A stretch of 64,000 nt of DNA from Stutzerimonas kunmingensis (GTDB taxonomy: Bacteria; Pseudomonadota; Gammaproteobacteria; Pseudomonadales; Pseudomonadaceae), in NCBI RefSeq assembly GCF_021432085.1, contig NZ_CP090366.1, positions 1,612,001-1,676,000 on the forward strand, given 5' to 3'. Both the position numbers and the translations under genes were made by a program. The notes below the pieces were generated by a model. The model was not told the DNA's origin. It did no database searches and worked only from the letters and a program-made list of their open reading frames with translations. Below, in pieces: positions 56,103 to 64,000 of this stretch (position 1 is the stretch's first letter; the number at the start of each line of letters is the position of its first letter).

Positions 56103-56546
56103 ATGTCTCTAAGCAGCGTCTTCAATATTGCCGGTAGTGGCATGAGTGCCCAGAGCACCCGTCTGAACACTATATCCAGCAACATCGCGAACGCCGAAAC
56201 CGTTTCATCCAGCGTCGATCAGACTTACCGCGCTCGGCATCCCGTGTTTGCGACCGTGTTTCAGCAGGCCGGCGGCCAGCCCGACCAGTCGCTTTTTGCG
56301 GAGCAGGATCAGGCGGGCGTAGGTGTTCAGGTGTTGGGTGTGGTCGAGGATCAGGGCGAGCTGCAGGCGCGCTACGAACCCAATCATCCGGCCGCTGATG
56401 AGGCTGGCTACGTGTATTACCCGAACGTCAATGTGGTGGAAGAGATGGCCGACATGATTTCAGCCAGTCGCGCGTTTCAGACCAACGCCGAGCTGATGAA
56501 TACGGCCAAGACCATGTTGCAGAAAGTGCTGACGCTGGGTCAGTGA
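56103..56546 (+). CDS. flgC: flagellar proximal rod protein FlgC
   Basis: A 147-residue rod subunit: GSGMSAQSTRLNTISSNIAN, then VNVVEEMADMISASRAFQTN in the C-terminal helix. AAAGGAG before ATG; 11 bp after flgB. Confidence 0.95.
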   Translation: MSLSSVFNIAGSGMSAQSTRLNTISSNIANAETVSSSVDQTYRARHPVFATVFQQAGGQPDQSLFAEQDQAGVGVQVLGVVEDQGELQARYEPNHPAADEAGYVYYPNVNVVEEMADMISASRAFQTNAELMNTAKTMLQKVLTLGQ

Positions 56547-56565
56547 TCGTTACGAGAGCGCATTC

Positions 56566-57249
56566 ATGAGCACTACAAGCGGCGTTGGCGGTACCAGTTC
56601 GATACTCGAGCAGTACCAGTTCGGAGAGGATCGCGAGGTCAAGGGGAACGACCTTGGCAAGAACGAGTTCCTTGAACTGCTGGTTGCCCAGATGAACAAC
56701 CAGAATCCACTGGAACCCCAGGAAAACGGCGAGTTCATCGGTCAGCTGGCGCAGTTCAGCACCGTCGAGGGTGTCGAGAAACTGAATTCCAGTATGGAAA
56801 CCATCCTTTCCGGCTATCAGTCTTCGCAGGCGCTCCAGGCCTCGTCCCTGGTCGGGCGCAAGGTGATCGTGCCGGCCGACAAGGCCGTGGTCGATACCAG
56901 TGAAACCTTCAAGGCCAGCCTGGTGCTGCCGACGTCGAGCAGCAACGTGTTCGTGAATGTGTACGACAGCACCGGAGCCTCGGTTGGTCGAGTGAACATG
57001 GGCGCGCAAGAAGCCGGGAACATTTCCTTCATGTGGGATGGCAAGGATTCCAGCGGCAAGGTCTTGCCGCCCGGGACCTATCGATTCGAGGCGCAGGCTA
57101 CCTACCAGGGTGAAACCAAGGGGTTGTATACCTTGCTGCCGGCTAACGTCGACAGCGTGACCCTCGGGCAGAACGGCGGGGAGCTGATGCTCAACCTTGC
57201 CGGTGTTGGCAGCATCGGGCTTTCTCAAGTCCAGGTCATCGGACAATAA
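56566..57249 (+). CDS. flgD: flagellar hook-capping protein FlgD
   Basis: A 227-residue protein with LGKNEFLELLVAQMNNQNPL and QLAQFSTVEGVEKLN in the N-terminal part and the FlgD Ig-like/Tudor-like domain (MWDGKDSSGKVLPPGTYRFE). It forms the scaffold cap for hook polymerisation. Confidence 0.95.
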   Translation: MSTTSGVGGTSSILEQYQFGEDREVKGNDLGKNEFLELLVAQMNNQNPLEPQENGEFIGQLAQFSTVEGVEKLNSSMETILSGYQSSQALQASSLVGRKVIVPADKAVVDTSETFKASLVLPTSSSNVFVNVYDSTGASVGRVNMGAQEAGNISFMWDGKDSSGKVLPPGTYRFEAQATYQGETKGLYTLLPANVDSVTLGQNGGELMLNLAGVGSIGLSQVQVIGQ

Positions 57250-57279
57250 CCGCCGGCACTTCGGCAAAGGAGCGATTCA

Positions 57280-58704
57280 ATGTCCTTCAATATCGGTCTT
57301 AGCGGCCTGCGTGCGGCGAGTAAAGACCTCAATGTCACCGGCAACAATATTGCCAACGCCGGCACCGTGGGCTTCAAACAATCGCGTGCGGAGTTCTCCG
57401 ATGTGTATGCGGCCTCCGTGCTCGGCACCGGGAAAAACCCGCAGGGCAGCGGTGTGCTGATGTCGAACATTTCTCAGCAGTTCAATCAGGGCAACATCAA
57501 CTACACGCAGAATGCGCTGGATCTGGCGATCAATGGCAACGGCTTCTTCCAGGTCAGCAACAATGGCGCAGTCAGCTATACGCGCGCGGGTTATTTCGGT
57601 ACCGACCGTGAGGGCTTCCTGGTCGATAACTTCGGCTACAAGCTGCAAGGCTTCCCGGTAGATGACAACGGCAATCTGCAGAACGGTGTCGTGGGTAACT
57701 TGCAAGTGCAGACGACCAACCAGGCGCCGAAAGCGACCAGCCAAATCAATACCGCCTTCAACCTGAATTCGACGCAGAAGTCTCCTGCAACATGGCAGGC
57801 GGCTTACGATGCTGAACTTGCGAGCTCTGGAGATGCCACGGCGGCTCTGGCTGCTGCAGGCGCAACGTTCAATCCCTCGGATCCCACGACCTACAACAGT
57901 TCCACGTCGTTGAACATCTACGACTCGCAGGGTAACGCGCACGTCATGACGCAGTATTTCGTCAAGACCAGCGCCAATACCTGGGACATGAAGGTGCTGG
58001 TTGACGGACGCAATCCGGCTGAGCCAGGACAGGAGCCGCCTCAGCCCTATGTCATGGGGCTGGCATTCGATTCGTCCGGTGCGCTGCAGAGCATCGATAC
58101 CGGCGCGTCGCCGATGTTCAGCGTTTCGGCGGATAACAAGATCACCCTGAACAGTGCGACGGCGGCCGAGGCTGCCGCCGGAACCGGCAACGGCTGGATT
58201 CCTGCCATATCCGACGGCGGTACGCCTGCTACATGGGCGGCCAACGGCGCGCTGGCCAACCCGGACGGCATCGTTCTCGACTTTTCCAAGTCATCGCAGT
58301 TCGCCAGTGCCTTCGCGGTGAACAGTGTTGCTCAGGATGGTTACACCACCGGTGAGTTGGCAGGCCTGGAAATCGACGACAGCGGTGTGATCTTCGCTCG
58401 CTATACCAATGGTCAGTCCAAGGTGCAGGGGCAAATCATCTTGGCGAACTTCGCCAATGTCCAAGGCCTTACCCCGGTGGGCAAGTCGCAGTGGGTGCAA
58501 TCGTTCGAGTCAGGTGAGCCCGTGGTCGGTACGCCTGGCTCCGGTACGCTCGGTGCACTGCAGGCCGGTGCGCTGGAGGACTCCAACGTCGAACTGTCAG
58601 ACCAACTGGTCAATCTGATCGTCGCCCAGCGCAACTATCAGGCGAACGCCAAGACCATCGAAACCGAAAGCGCCATCACGCAGACCATCATCAATCTGCG
58701 GTAA
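57280..58704 (+). CDS. flgE: flagellar hook protein FlgE
   Basis: A 474-residue hook subunit: NIGLSGLRAASKDLNVTGNNIANAGTVGFK at the start, a variable central region, and the C-terminal NVELSDQLVNLIVAQRNYQANAK. It polymerises into the hook under the FlgD cap. A terminator follows. Confidence 0.95.
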   Translation: MSFNIGLSGLRAASKDLNVTGNNIANAGTVGFKQSRAEFSDVYAASVLGTGKNPQGSGVLMSNISQQFNQGNINYTQNALDLAINGNGFFQVSNNGAVSYTRAGYFGTDREGFLVDNFGYKLQGFPVDDNGNLQNGVVGNLQVQTTNQAPKATSQINTAFNLNSTQKSPATWQAAYDAELASSGDATAALAAAGATFNPSDPTTYNSSTSLNIYDSQGNAHVMTQYFVKTSANTWDMKVLVDGRNPAEPGQEPPQPYVMGLAFDSSGALQSIDTGASPMFSVSADNKITLNSATAAEAAAGTGNGWIPAISDGGTPATWAANGALANPDGIVLDFSKSSQFASAFAVNSVAQDGYTTGELAGLEIDDSGVIFARYTNGQSKVQGQIILANFANVQGLTPVGKSQWVQSFESGEPVVGTPGSGTLGALQAGALEDSNVELSDQLVNLIVAQRNYQANAKTIETESAITQTIINLR

Positions 58705-58760
58705 TAGCCAGCGGCAAAGAAGGTTGCCGCTGACGGCATTATTCCGCCGCTCCTTTCGAA

Positions 58761-58787
58761 GAAGGCCCGTAAGGGCCTTCTTTGTTT
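58761..58787 (+). terminator. rho-independent terminator after flgE
   Basis: Perfect GAAGGCCC/GGGCCTTC stem (58761-58768, 58773-58780), GTAA loop, TTTGTTT tail. Confidence 0.93.
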
Positions 58788-58833
58788 CTGTAAAACCTAT
58801 ATAAATCAGCTCCTTAAGTGGTCCTTTCGGTGA

Positions 58834-58849
58834 TGGCACGCGCCTTGCA
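58834..58849 (+). promoter_or_regulatory. sigma-54 promoter of the flgFGHIJK operon
   Basis: TGGCACG-CGCC-TTGCA, a perfect match to TGGCACG-N4-TTGCW, 48 bp before flgF. Confidence 0.92.
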
Positions 58850-58896
58850 TTTTTCATCTGCAACAGAATCGCAAGTGTCAAACTCGCGTCTCGGAG

Positions 58897-59643
58897 ATGT
58901 CGATGGACAAGATGCTCTACGTGGCCATGACCGGTGCCAGCCAGAATGCGCGGGCCCAGCAGGCCCATGCCAACAATCTGGCGAATATTTCCACCACCGG
59001 CTTTCGCCGGGATTTCGAGCAAGCCCGCTCGATGCAGGTCTTTGGCGACAGTCATCCTGCGCGGGTGTATGCGATGTCCGAGCGTCCGGGCACCGACTTC
59101 ACGCCGGGCACCTTGCAGGAAACCGGCCGTGATCTTGATGTCGCCGTCGAAGGCGAGGGCTGGATTGCGGTGCAGGCGCCAGATGGCAGTGAGGCCTACG
59201 TCCGCACCGGCAGCCTGAATATTGACGTGCTTGGCATGTTGCGTACCGCGGACGGTATGCCGGTGCTGGGCAATGGCGGGCCGATCGCGATTCCGCCGGA
59301 AGAGAAGGTGGACGTCGGCAATGACGGCACCATCAGTATTCGCGCGCTGGGCGAGGACCCGAACGTTGTGGTCACCGTGGATCGCATCAAGCTGGTCAAC
59401 CCTGATCCGCAGCAGCTGGAAAAGGGCACTGATGGCCAGATTCGGCTGAAGGATGGCCAGCCTATCGAGCCTGACGCGAACGTACGGGTCGTCTCGGGTT
59501 TTCTCGAGGCGAGCAATGTGAATGCGGTATCCGAAATGACTTCCATCCTGGCGCTGTCTCGCCAGTTCGAACTGCACGTAAAGATGATGCGCACCGCCGA
59601 AGATGACGCGGCTGCCATGGCGCGCGTACTGCAACTCAGCTAA
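58897..59643 (+). CDS. flgF: flagellar rod protein FlgF
   Basis: A 248-residue rod subunit with MTGASQNARAQQAHANNLANISTTGF at the start and VNAVSEMTSILALSRQFELH at the end. First gene of its operon. Confidence 0.95.
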   Translation: MSMDKMLYVAMTGASQNARAQQAHANNLANISTTGFRRDFEQARSMQVFGDSHPARVYAMSERPGTDFTPGTLQETGRDLDVAVEGEGWIAVQAPDGSEAYVRTGSLNIDVLGMLRTADGMPVLGNGGPIAIPPEEKVDVGNDGTISIRALGEDPNVVVTVDRIKLVNPDPQQLEKGTDGQIRLKDGQPIEPDANVRVVSGFLEASNVNAVSEMTSILALSRQFELHVKMMRTAEDDAAAMARVLQLS

Positions 59644-59678
59644 TAGTGTGGCGCCGGCGGCGCACGAGGAGAAAGCTC

Positions 59679-60464
59679 ATGCTTCCAGCACTTTGGGTCA
59701 GCAAGACCGGACTGTCCGCCCAGGACATGAACCTGACGACCATTTCCAACAACCTGGCCAACGTTTCTACCACCGGCTTCAAACGTGACCGTGCCGAGTT
59801 TCAGGACCTGCTCTATCAGATTCGCCGTCAGCCTGGCGGTCAGTCCAGCCAGGACAGCGAACTGCCCTCCGGCCTTCAGTTGGGTACCGGTGTGCGGGTG
59901 ACCGGCACGCAGAAGATCTTCACCGCCGGTAGCCTGCAGACCACCGAGCAGCCGCTGGACATGGCGGTCAACGGTCGCGGTTTCTTCCAGGTACTGCTGC
60001 CCGATGGCACGGTTTCCTACACCCGTGACGGCAGCTTCCATCTGAGCTCCGATGGCCAATTGGTGACCTCCAACGGCTATGCGCTGGAGCCGGCCATCGT
60101 GGTACCGCCGGAGACTCAGACCTTCACCGTGGGCGAGGACGGAACTGTCTCGGTGACCACCGTGGGCAATCCTCAGCCGCAGATCATCGGCAACCTGCAG
60201 ACGGCCGACTTCATCAACCCGGCAGGTCTGCAGGCGATGGGCAGCAACTTGTTCCTGGAAACTGCCGCCAGTGGTGCGCCGCAGGTGAGTACGCCGGGCC
60301 TCAACGGTTTGGGTACGGTGCTGCAGAACACCCTGGAAAATTCCAACGTCAGCGTCGTCGAGGAACTGGTGAACATGATCACCACCCAGCGCGCCTACGA
60401 GATGAATTCCAAGGTCATATCCACCGCCGACCAGATGCTGTCGTTCGTCACGCAGCAGCTCTGA
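59679..60464 (+). CDS. flgG: flagellar distal rod protein FlgG
   Basis: A 261-residue subunit: LPALWVSKTGLSAQDMNLTTISNNLANVST, the FlgG-specific early loop (FQDLLYQIRRQPGGQ), and EELVNMITTQRAYEMNSKVI. ATG at 59679 with GAGGAG before it; the open frame continues upstream without a start. Confidence 0.95.
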   Translation: MLPALWVSKTGLSAQDMNLTTISNNLANVSTTGFKRDRAEFQDLLYQIRRQPGGQSSQDSELPSGLQLGTGVRVTGTQKIFTAGSLQTTEQPLDMAVNGRGFFQVLLPDGTVSYTRDGSFHLSSDGQLVTSNGYALEPAIVVPPETQTFTVGEDGTVSVTTVGNPQPQIIGNLQTADFINPAGLQAMGSNLFLETAASGAPQVSTPGLNGLGTVLQNTLENSNVSVVEELVNMITTQRAYEMNSKVISTADQMLSFVTQQL

Positions 60465-60548
60465 TCGCGCGTTCGCCGTTGTATACGGGCACGCACGCCT
60501 TGTGCTGCTCGCAGTAGTTTCGATGGCCTGTCATGGCTTGAGGTGTTT

Positions 60549-61244
60549 ATGAGCCGTTTGCTGATTGTTGTGTCGATGTCGTCCGCCCTGGCGCTGGCCG
60601 GATGTGTTGCCCCTGCGCCGAAACCGAACGATCCGTACTACGCACCGGTGCTGCCTCGCACACCGCTGCCAGCGGCGCAGAACAACGGCGCGATCTATCA
60701 GGCAGGCTTCGAGACCAATCTCTACGATGACCGCAAGGCCCATCGGGTCGGCGACATCATCACCATCACGCTCAATGAGCGTACTCAGGCCAGCAAGAAC
60801 GCCTCGTCGCAGCTTTCGAAGGACAGCAGCGCCAACATCGGTCTCGGCTCGCTGTTCGGCGGAGCCGTCTCGATGGCCAATCCGTTGACCGGCAACTCGA
60901 TGAGTCTGGGCGCCGAGTACGACGCGTCACGAGATACTTCCGGTTCTGGACAGGCCGGACAGAGCAACAGCCTGTCCGGTTCGATCACCGTGACTGTCTC
61001 CGAAGTGCTGCCCAACGGCATCCTCGCCGTGCGCGGCGAGAAGTGGATGACGCTCAATACCGGCGACGAGCTGGTGCGCATTGCGGGCCTGGTTCGCGCA
61101 GACGATATCTCCACCGACAACACGGTCCCGTCTACCCGCATTGCCGATGCACGCATTACCTATTCGGGCACCGGCGCCTTTGCCGATGCGAGCCAGCCTG
61201 GCTGGCTAGACCGATTCTTCATGAGCCCGATGTGGCCCTTCTGA
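60549..61244 (+). CDS. flgH: flagellar L-ring lipoprotein FlgH
   Basis: A 231-residue lipoprotein with lipobox LAGC, then [30 protein letters not shown], and the L-ring core ([24 protein letters not shown]). Forms the outer-membrane ring. ATG at 60549 preferred to the GTG two codons earlier. Confidence 0.95.
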   Translation: MSRLLIVVSMSSALALAGCVAPAPKPNDPYYAPVLPRTPLPAAQNNGAIYQAGFETNLYDDRKAHRVGDIITITLNERTQASKNASSQLSKDSSANIGLGSLFGGAVSMANPLTGNSMSLGAEYDASRDTSGSGQAGQSNSLSGSITVTVSEVLPNGILAVRGEKWMTLNTGDELVRIAGLVRADDISTDNTVPSTRIADARITYSGTGAFADASQPGWLDRFFMSPMWPF

Positions 61245-61258
61245 CCGGAGCTGATGTC

Positions 61259-62359
61259 ATGTGGAAAAAACTGTTTCTGCTCGCGGGTTTGCTCACGCTC
61301 TGTGCTGGCGCACAGGCCGAGCGTCTGAAGGATGTCGCGACCATCCATGGTGTTCGTAGCAACCAGCTGATCGGCTACGGCCTGGTTGTCGGCTTGAACG
61401 GTAGCGGTGACCAGACCACCCAGACGCCGTTCACCGTGCAGACCTTCAACAACATGCTGGCCCAGTTCGGCATCAAGGTGCCGGCCGGTGGCAACATTCA
61501 GCTGAAGAACGTCGCGGCGGTGTCGATTCATGCCGAACTGCCACCGTTCGCCAAGCCGGGACAGACCATCGACATCACCGTCTCGTCTATCGGTAACGCC
61601 AAGAGCCTGCGTGGCGGCAGCCTGTTGATGGCGCCGCTGAAGGGTATCGACGGCAACGTCTACGCCATCGCCCAGGGCAACCTGGTGGTAGGAGGCTTCG
61701 ATGCCGGTGGCGCCGATGGCTCGCGGATCACCGTCAATTCGCCGTCGGCTGGCCGGATCCCGGGTGGCGCGACGGTCGAACGGCCGGTGCCGAGCGGCTT
61801 CAATCAGGGCAATACACTGACGCTGAATCTCAACCGTCCGGACTTCACCACGGCCAAGAACATCGTCGATCAGATCAACGACCTGCTAGGCCCGGGTGTA
61901 GCGCAGGCGCTCGACGGCGGCTCGATCAGCGTGACCGCGCCGCTGGATCCGAGTCAGCGCGTGGACTACCTGTCGATTCTGGAAAATCTCGAAGTAGAGG
62001 TTGGCCAGGCCGTGGCCAAGGTCATCATCAACTCGCGTACCGGCACCATCGTGATCGGCCAGAACGTGCGGGTTCAGCCTGCTGCCGTCACCCACGGCAG
62101 CCTGACCGTCACCATCAGCGAAGATCCACAGGTGAGCCAGCCGGAGCCCTTCTCGGATGGTCAGACCGTCGTCGTGCCCAACAGCAAGGTAAAAGCCGAT
62201 CAGGAAGCCAAGCCGATGTTCAAGTTCGGCCCGGGTACCACGCTGGATGAAATCGTCCGGGCGGTGAACCAGGTGGGCGCTGCGCCCAGCGACCTGATGG
62301 CAATTCTTGAAGCACTGAAGCAGGCTGGCGCTCTGCAAGCCGACCTGATCGTGATCTAA
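61259..62359 (+). CDS. flgI: flagellar P-ring protein FlgI
   Basis: A 366-residue exported protein: signal peptide (ending AGAQA), [31 protein letters not shown], and [28 protein letters not shown] at the end. Forms the ring in the peptidoglycan layer with FlgA's help. GGAG before ATG. Confidence 0.95.
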   Translation: MWKKLFLLAGLLTLCAGAQAERLKDVATIHGVRSNQLIGYGLVVGLNGSGDQTTQTPFTVQTFNNMLAQFGIKVPAGGNIQLKNVAAVSIHAELPPFAKPGQTIDITVSSIGNAKSLRGGSLLMAPLKGIDGNVYAIAQGNLVVGGFDAGGADGSRITVNSPSAGRIPGGATVERPVPSGFNQGNTLTLNLNRPDFTTAKNIVDQINDLLGPGVAQALDGGSISVTAPLDPSQRVDYLSILENLEVEVGQAVAKVIINSRTGTIVIGQNVRVQPAAVTHGSLTVTISEDPQVSQPEPFSDGQTVVVPNSKVKADQEAKPMFKFGPGTTLDEIVRAVNQVGAAPSDLMAILEALKQAGALQADLIVI

Positions 62360-62369
62360 GGGCAGGGAT

Positions 62370-63542
62370 ATGGAAAATCGTCTCGGAAGCGGAGCGCGCG
62401 GCCTCGACAGCGGCAGCTACAACGACCTCAATCGTCTCAGCCAGCTCAAAGTTGGCAAGGATCGGGACGGTGAGGAGAACGTGCGCAAGGTTGCGCAGGA
62501 GTTCGAGTCGTTGTTTCTCAACGAAATGCTCAAGTCGATGCGTTCGGCAACCGAAGTGCTGGCCAAGGACAACCCGCTGAACAGTCAGGCCAGCAAGCAG
62601 TACCAGGATATGTATGACCAGCAGCTGTCTGTCAGTCTTTCGAAGGAAGGCGGTGGCATCGGGCTGGCGGACGTACTGGTGCGCCAGTTGAGCAAGCAGA
62701 CCGAAACCGCGACACGCAACAATCCGTTTGCCCAGGTTGCGCAGACCGAAGGCGCCGCATGGCCGAGCAAGCCGGCCGCTGCCGTCGAGTCCGCACGAGA
62801 TGATTCCCGGTTGCTGAATCAGCGTCGTCTTGCGTTACCAGGCCGGGCGATCGAGCGGCAAGTGGCAGATGTATCGGCGACTGCGCAGAAACCTGCCGCA
62901 GAAGGTGTGCAGCCTCTGGTCGACCTCGATTGGAAACCCGCCACGGCGTTCGTGCCCCCCAAGGACAAGCCGTTGGTCGTCAACGGTGTCGAGAAAAGTG
63001 CGCCCAACGCGCCGAGCAAGACGCGGTTCAATTCGTCCGAGGAGTTCATCGCCACCATGCTGCCCATGGCAGAGAAGGCGGCCGAACGCCTGGGCATCGA
63101 GCCGCGTTTCCTGGTCGCACAAGCTGCGCTGGAGACCGGCTGGGGTAAATCCATGATCCGTCAGAAGGACGGCAGCAACAGCCACAACCTGTTCGGCATC
63201 AAGGCGACCGGGTGGAAAGGGGATTCGGCTACCGTGATGACCACCGAGTACGTCAACGGTACGGCAACCCGCGAGAGAGCGGGCTTCCGCGCCTACGATT
63301 CGTTCGAGCAGAGCTTCGACGACTTCGTCAGCCTGCTGGAAAACAACGACCGTTATCGGACCGCCATTCAGGTGGCGAGCAATACCGGCGATTCGGAACG
63401 CTTCGTCAAGGAGCTGCAGAAAGCCGGCTACGCCACCGACCCACAATACGCGCGCAAGATCAGCCAGATCGCCCGCAAGATGCAGACCTACCAGACCGTT
63501 GCCGACGCGAATTCGGTGCCCGCCATGCGGACCAGAGGCTAA
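62370..63542 (+). CDS. flgJ: flagellar rod-cap protein / muramidase FlgJ
   Basis: A 390-residue two-domain protein: N-terminal rod-scaffold domain (EFESLFLNEMLKSMRSATE), a long Ala/Pro-rich linker, and a C-terminal glucosaminidase domain with the catalytic Glu in AALETGWGK and HNLFGIKATGW. It caps the growing rod and opens the peptidoglycan. Confidence 0.95.
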   Translation: MENRLGSGARGLDSGSYNDLNRLSQLKVGKDRDGEENVRKVAQEFESLFLNEMLKSMRSATEVLAKDNPLNSQASKQYQDMYDQQLSVSLSKEGGGIGLADVLVRQLSKQTETATRNNPFAQVAQTEGAAWPSKPAAAVESARDDSRLLNQRRLALPGRAIERQVADVSATAQKPAAEGVQPLVDLDWKPATAFVPPKDKPLVVNGVEKSAPNAPSKTRFNSSEEFIATMLPMAEKAAERLGIEPRFLVAQAALETGWGKSMIRQKDGSNSHNLFGIKATGWKGDSATVMTTEYVNGTATRERAGFRAYDSFEQSFDDFVSLLENNDRYRTAIQVASNTGDSERFVKELQKAGYATDPQYARKISQIARKMQTYQTVADANSVPAMRTRG

Positions 63543-63545
63543 ATC

Positions 63546-64000
63546 ATGGCTGACCTATTGAGCATTGGCCTTTCCGGCCTGTCTGCCAGCAAAACCCAAC
63601 TTTCCATCACCGGACACAACATCACGAACGTCAACACGCCTGGCTATAGCCGCCAGGATGCGAGCCAGGCGACACGCTCGCCGCAGTTCAGCGGTGCCGG
63701 TTACATTGGATCGGGTACCTCGCTGGTAGACGTGCGTCGCTCCTACAGCGAATTTCTCACCAGCCAGCTGCGTAGCAGCACATCGCTGAACAGTGATGTC
63801 AAGGCTTACAAAAGCCAGATCGATCAGCTCGATTCATTGCTGGCTGGCACCACCACCGGTATCACGCCTTCGCTGCAAAAGTTCTTCTCGGCCTTGCAGA
63901 CAGCTGCCGAGGACCCGGCGAATATCCCGGCGCGCCAGCTGGTGCTGGCGGAGGCTGAGGGATTGGCGCGGCGTTTTAATACCGTATACGACCGACTATC
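63546..64000 (+). CDS. flgK: flagellar hook-filament junction protein FlgK (3' end missing)
   Basis: The first 151 residues of FlgK: ADLLSIGLSGLSASKTQLSI, NVNTPGYSRQD, and the junction-protein helix region. The frame runs off the window end. Substrate of FlgN encoded at 51921. Confidence 0.93.
   Translation, partial: MADLLSIGLSGLSASKTQLSITGHNITNVNTPGYSRQDASQATRSPQFSGAGYIGSGTSLVDVRRSYSEFLTSQLRSSTSLNSDVKAYKSQIDQLDSLLAGTTTGITPSLQKFFSALQTAAEDPANIPARQLVLAEAEGLARRFNTVYDRL

Overview
The window reads as a piece of chromosome from a gammaproteobacterium of the Pseudomonas/Stutzerimonas (P. stutzeri) group. The evidence is GC-rich coding sequence, RsmA/CsrA and AmrZ of the Pseudomonas type, a flgZ-flgN-flgM cluster, sigma-54 promoters in the flagellar operons, and a late-step cobalamin operon in Pseudomonas gene order. 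Two Na+-linked systems (NhaD and OadGAB) fit a halotolerant member of that group. The genus is an inference from gene content; no database was searched.

Layout. (1) 1-4200: end of a Sir2 deacylase gene, two tandem NlpC/P60 lipoproteins, the NhaD antiporter and a metallophosphoesterase. (2) 4361-16844: a cobalamin riboswitch followed by btuB, a membrane protein, cobO, cbiA, bluB, a BtuF-like protein without signal peptide, cbiB, cobD, cobQ, cobU, cobT, cobC and cobS. Most joints are ATGA or short overlaps. Together these import corrinoids and carry out adenosylation, amidation and lower-ligand assembly from cobyrinate onward; no corrin-ring genes are present here. (3) 16841-33386: LysR/RidA pair, modABC, a secreted glutathione peroxidase, a FadL porin, a sulfurtransferase, rnd, ycgL, small and exported proteins, ltaE, alaS, lysC and rsmA. 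(4) 33449-33875: tRNA-Ser(GCT) and two identical tRNA-Arg(ACG). (5) 33925-40768: mgtE, oadGAB, amrZ and small proteins.

(6) 41038-50991: tRNA-Arg(CCT) with an integrated element of about 9.9 kb. It is bounded by an exact 50-bp repeat of the tRNA 3' half (41067-41116 and 50942-50991) and carries a tyrosine integrase beside the right end. All genes but one run on the minus strand. It has an AlpA-like regulator, a chain of small ATGA-coupled genes, two helix-turn-helix proteins, an iteron-like repeat region, an HK97-type major capsid protein and a tail tape-measure protein. No terminase, portal, head protease, tail tube, baseplate or lysis gene is visible. It is either a badly eroded prophage or a phage satellite that supplies its own capsid and tape measure. 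This is the most interesting object in the window.

(7) 51111-64000: flagellar region. flgZ, flgN, flgM (with a sigma-28 type promoter) and flgA run on the minus strand. cheV, cheR and the rod/hook/ring series flgBCDE and flgFGHIJK run on the plus strand behind sigma-54 type promoters. flgK is cut by the window end.

All coordinates, repeats and promoter matches were found by eye. Function calls rest on recognised motifs and family resemblance, not on searches.
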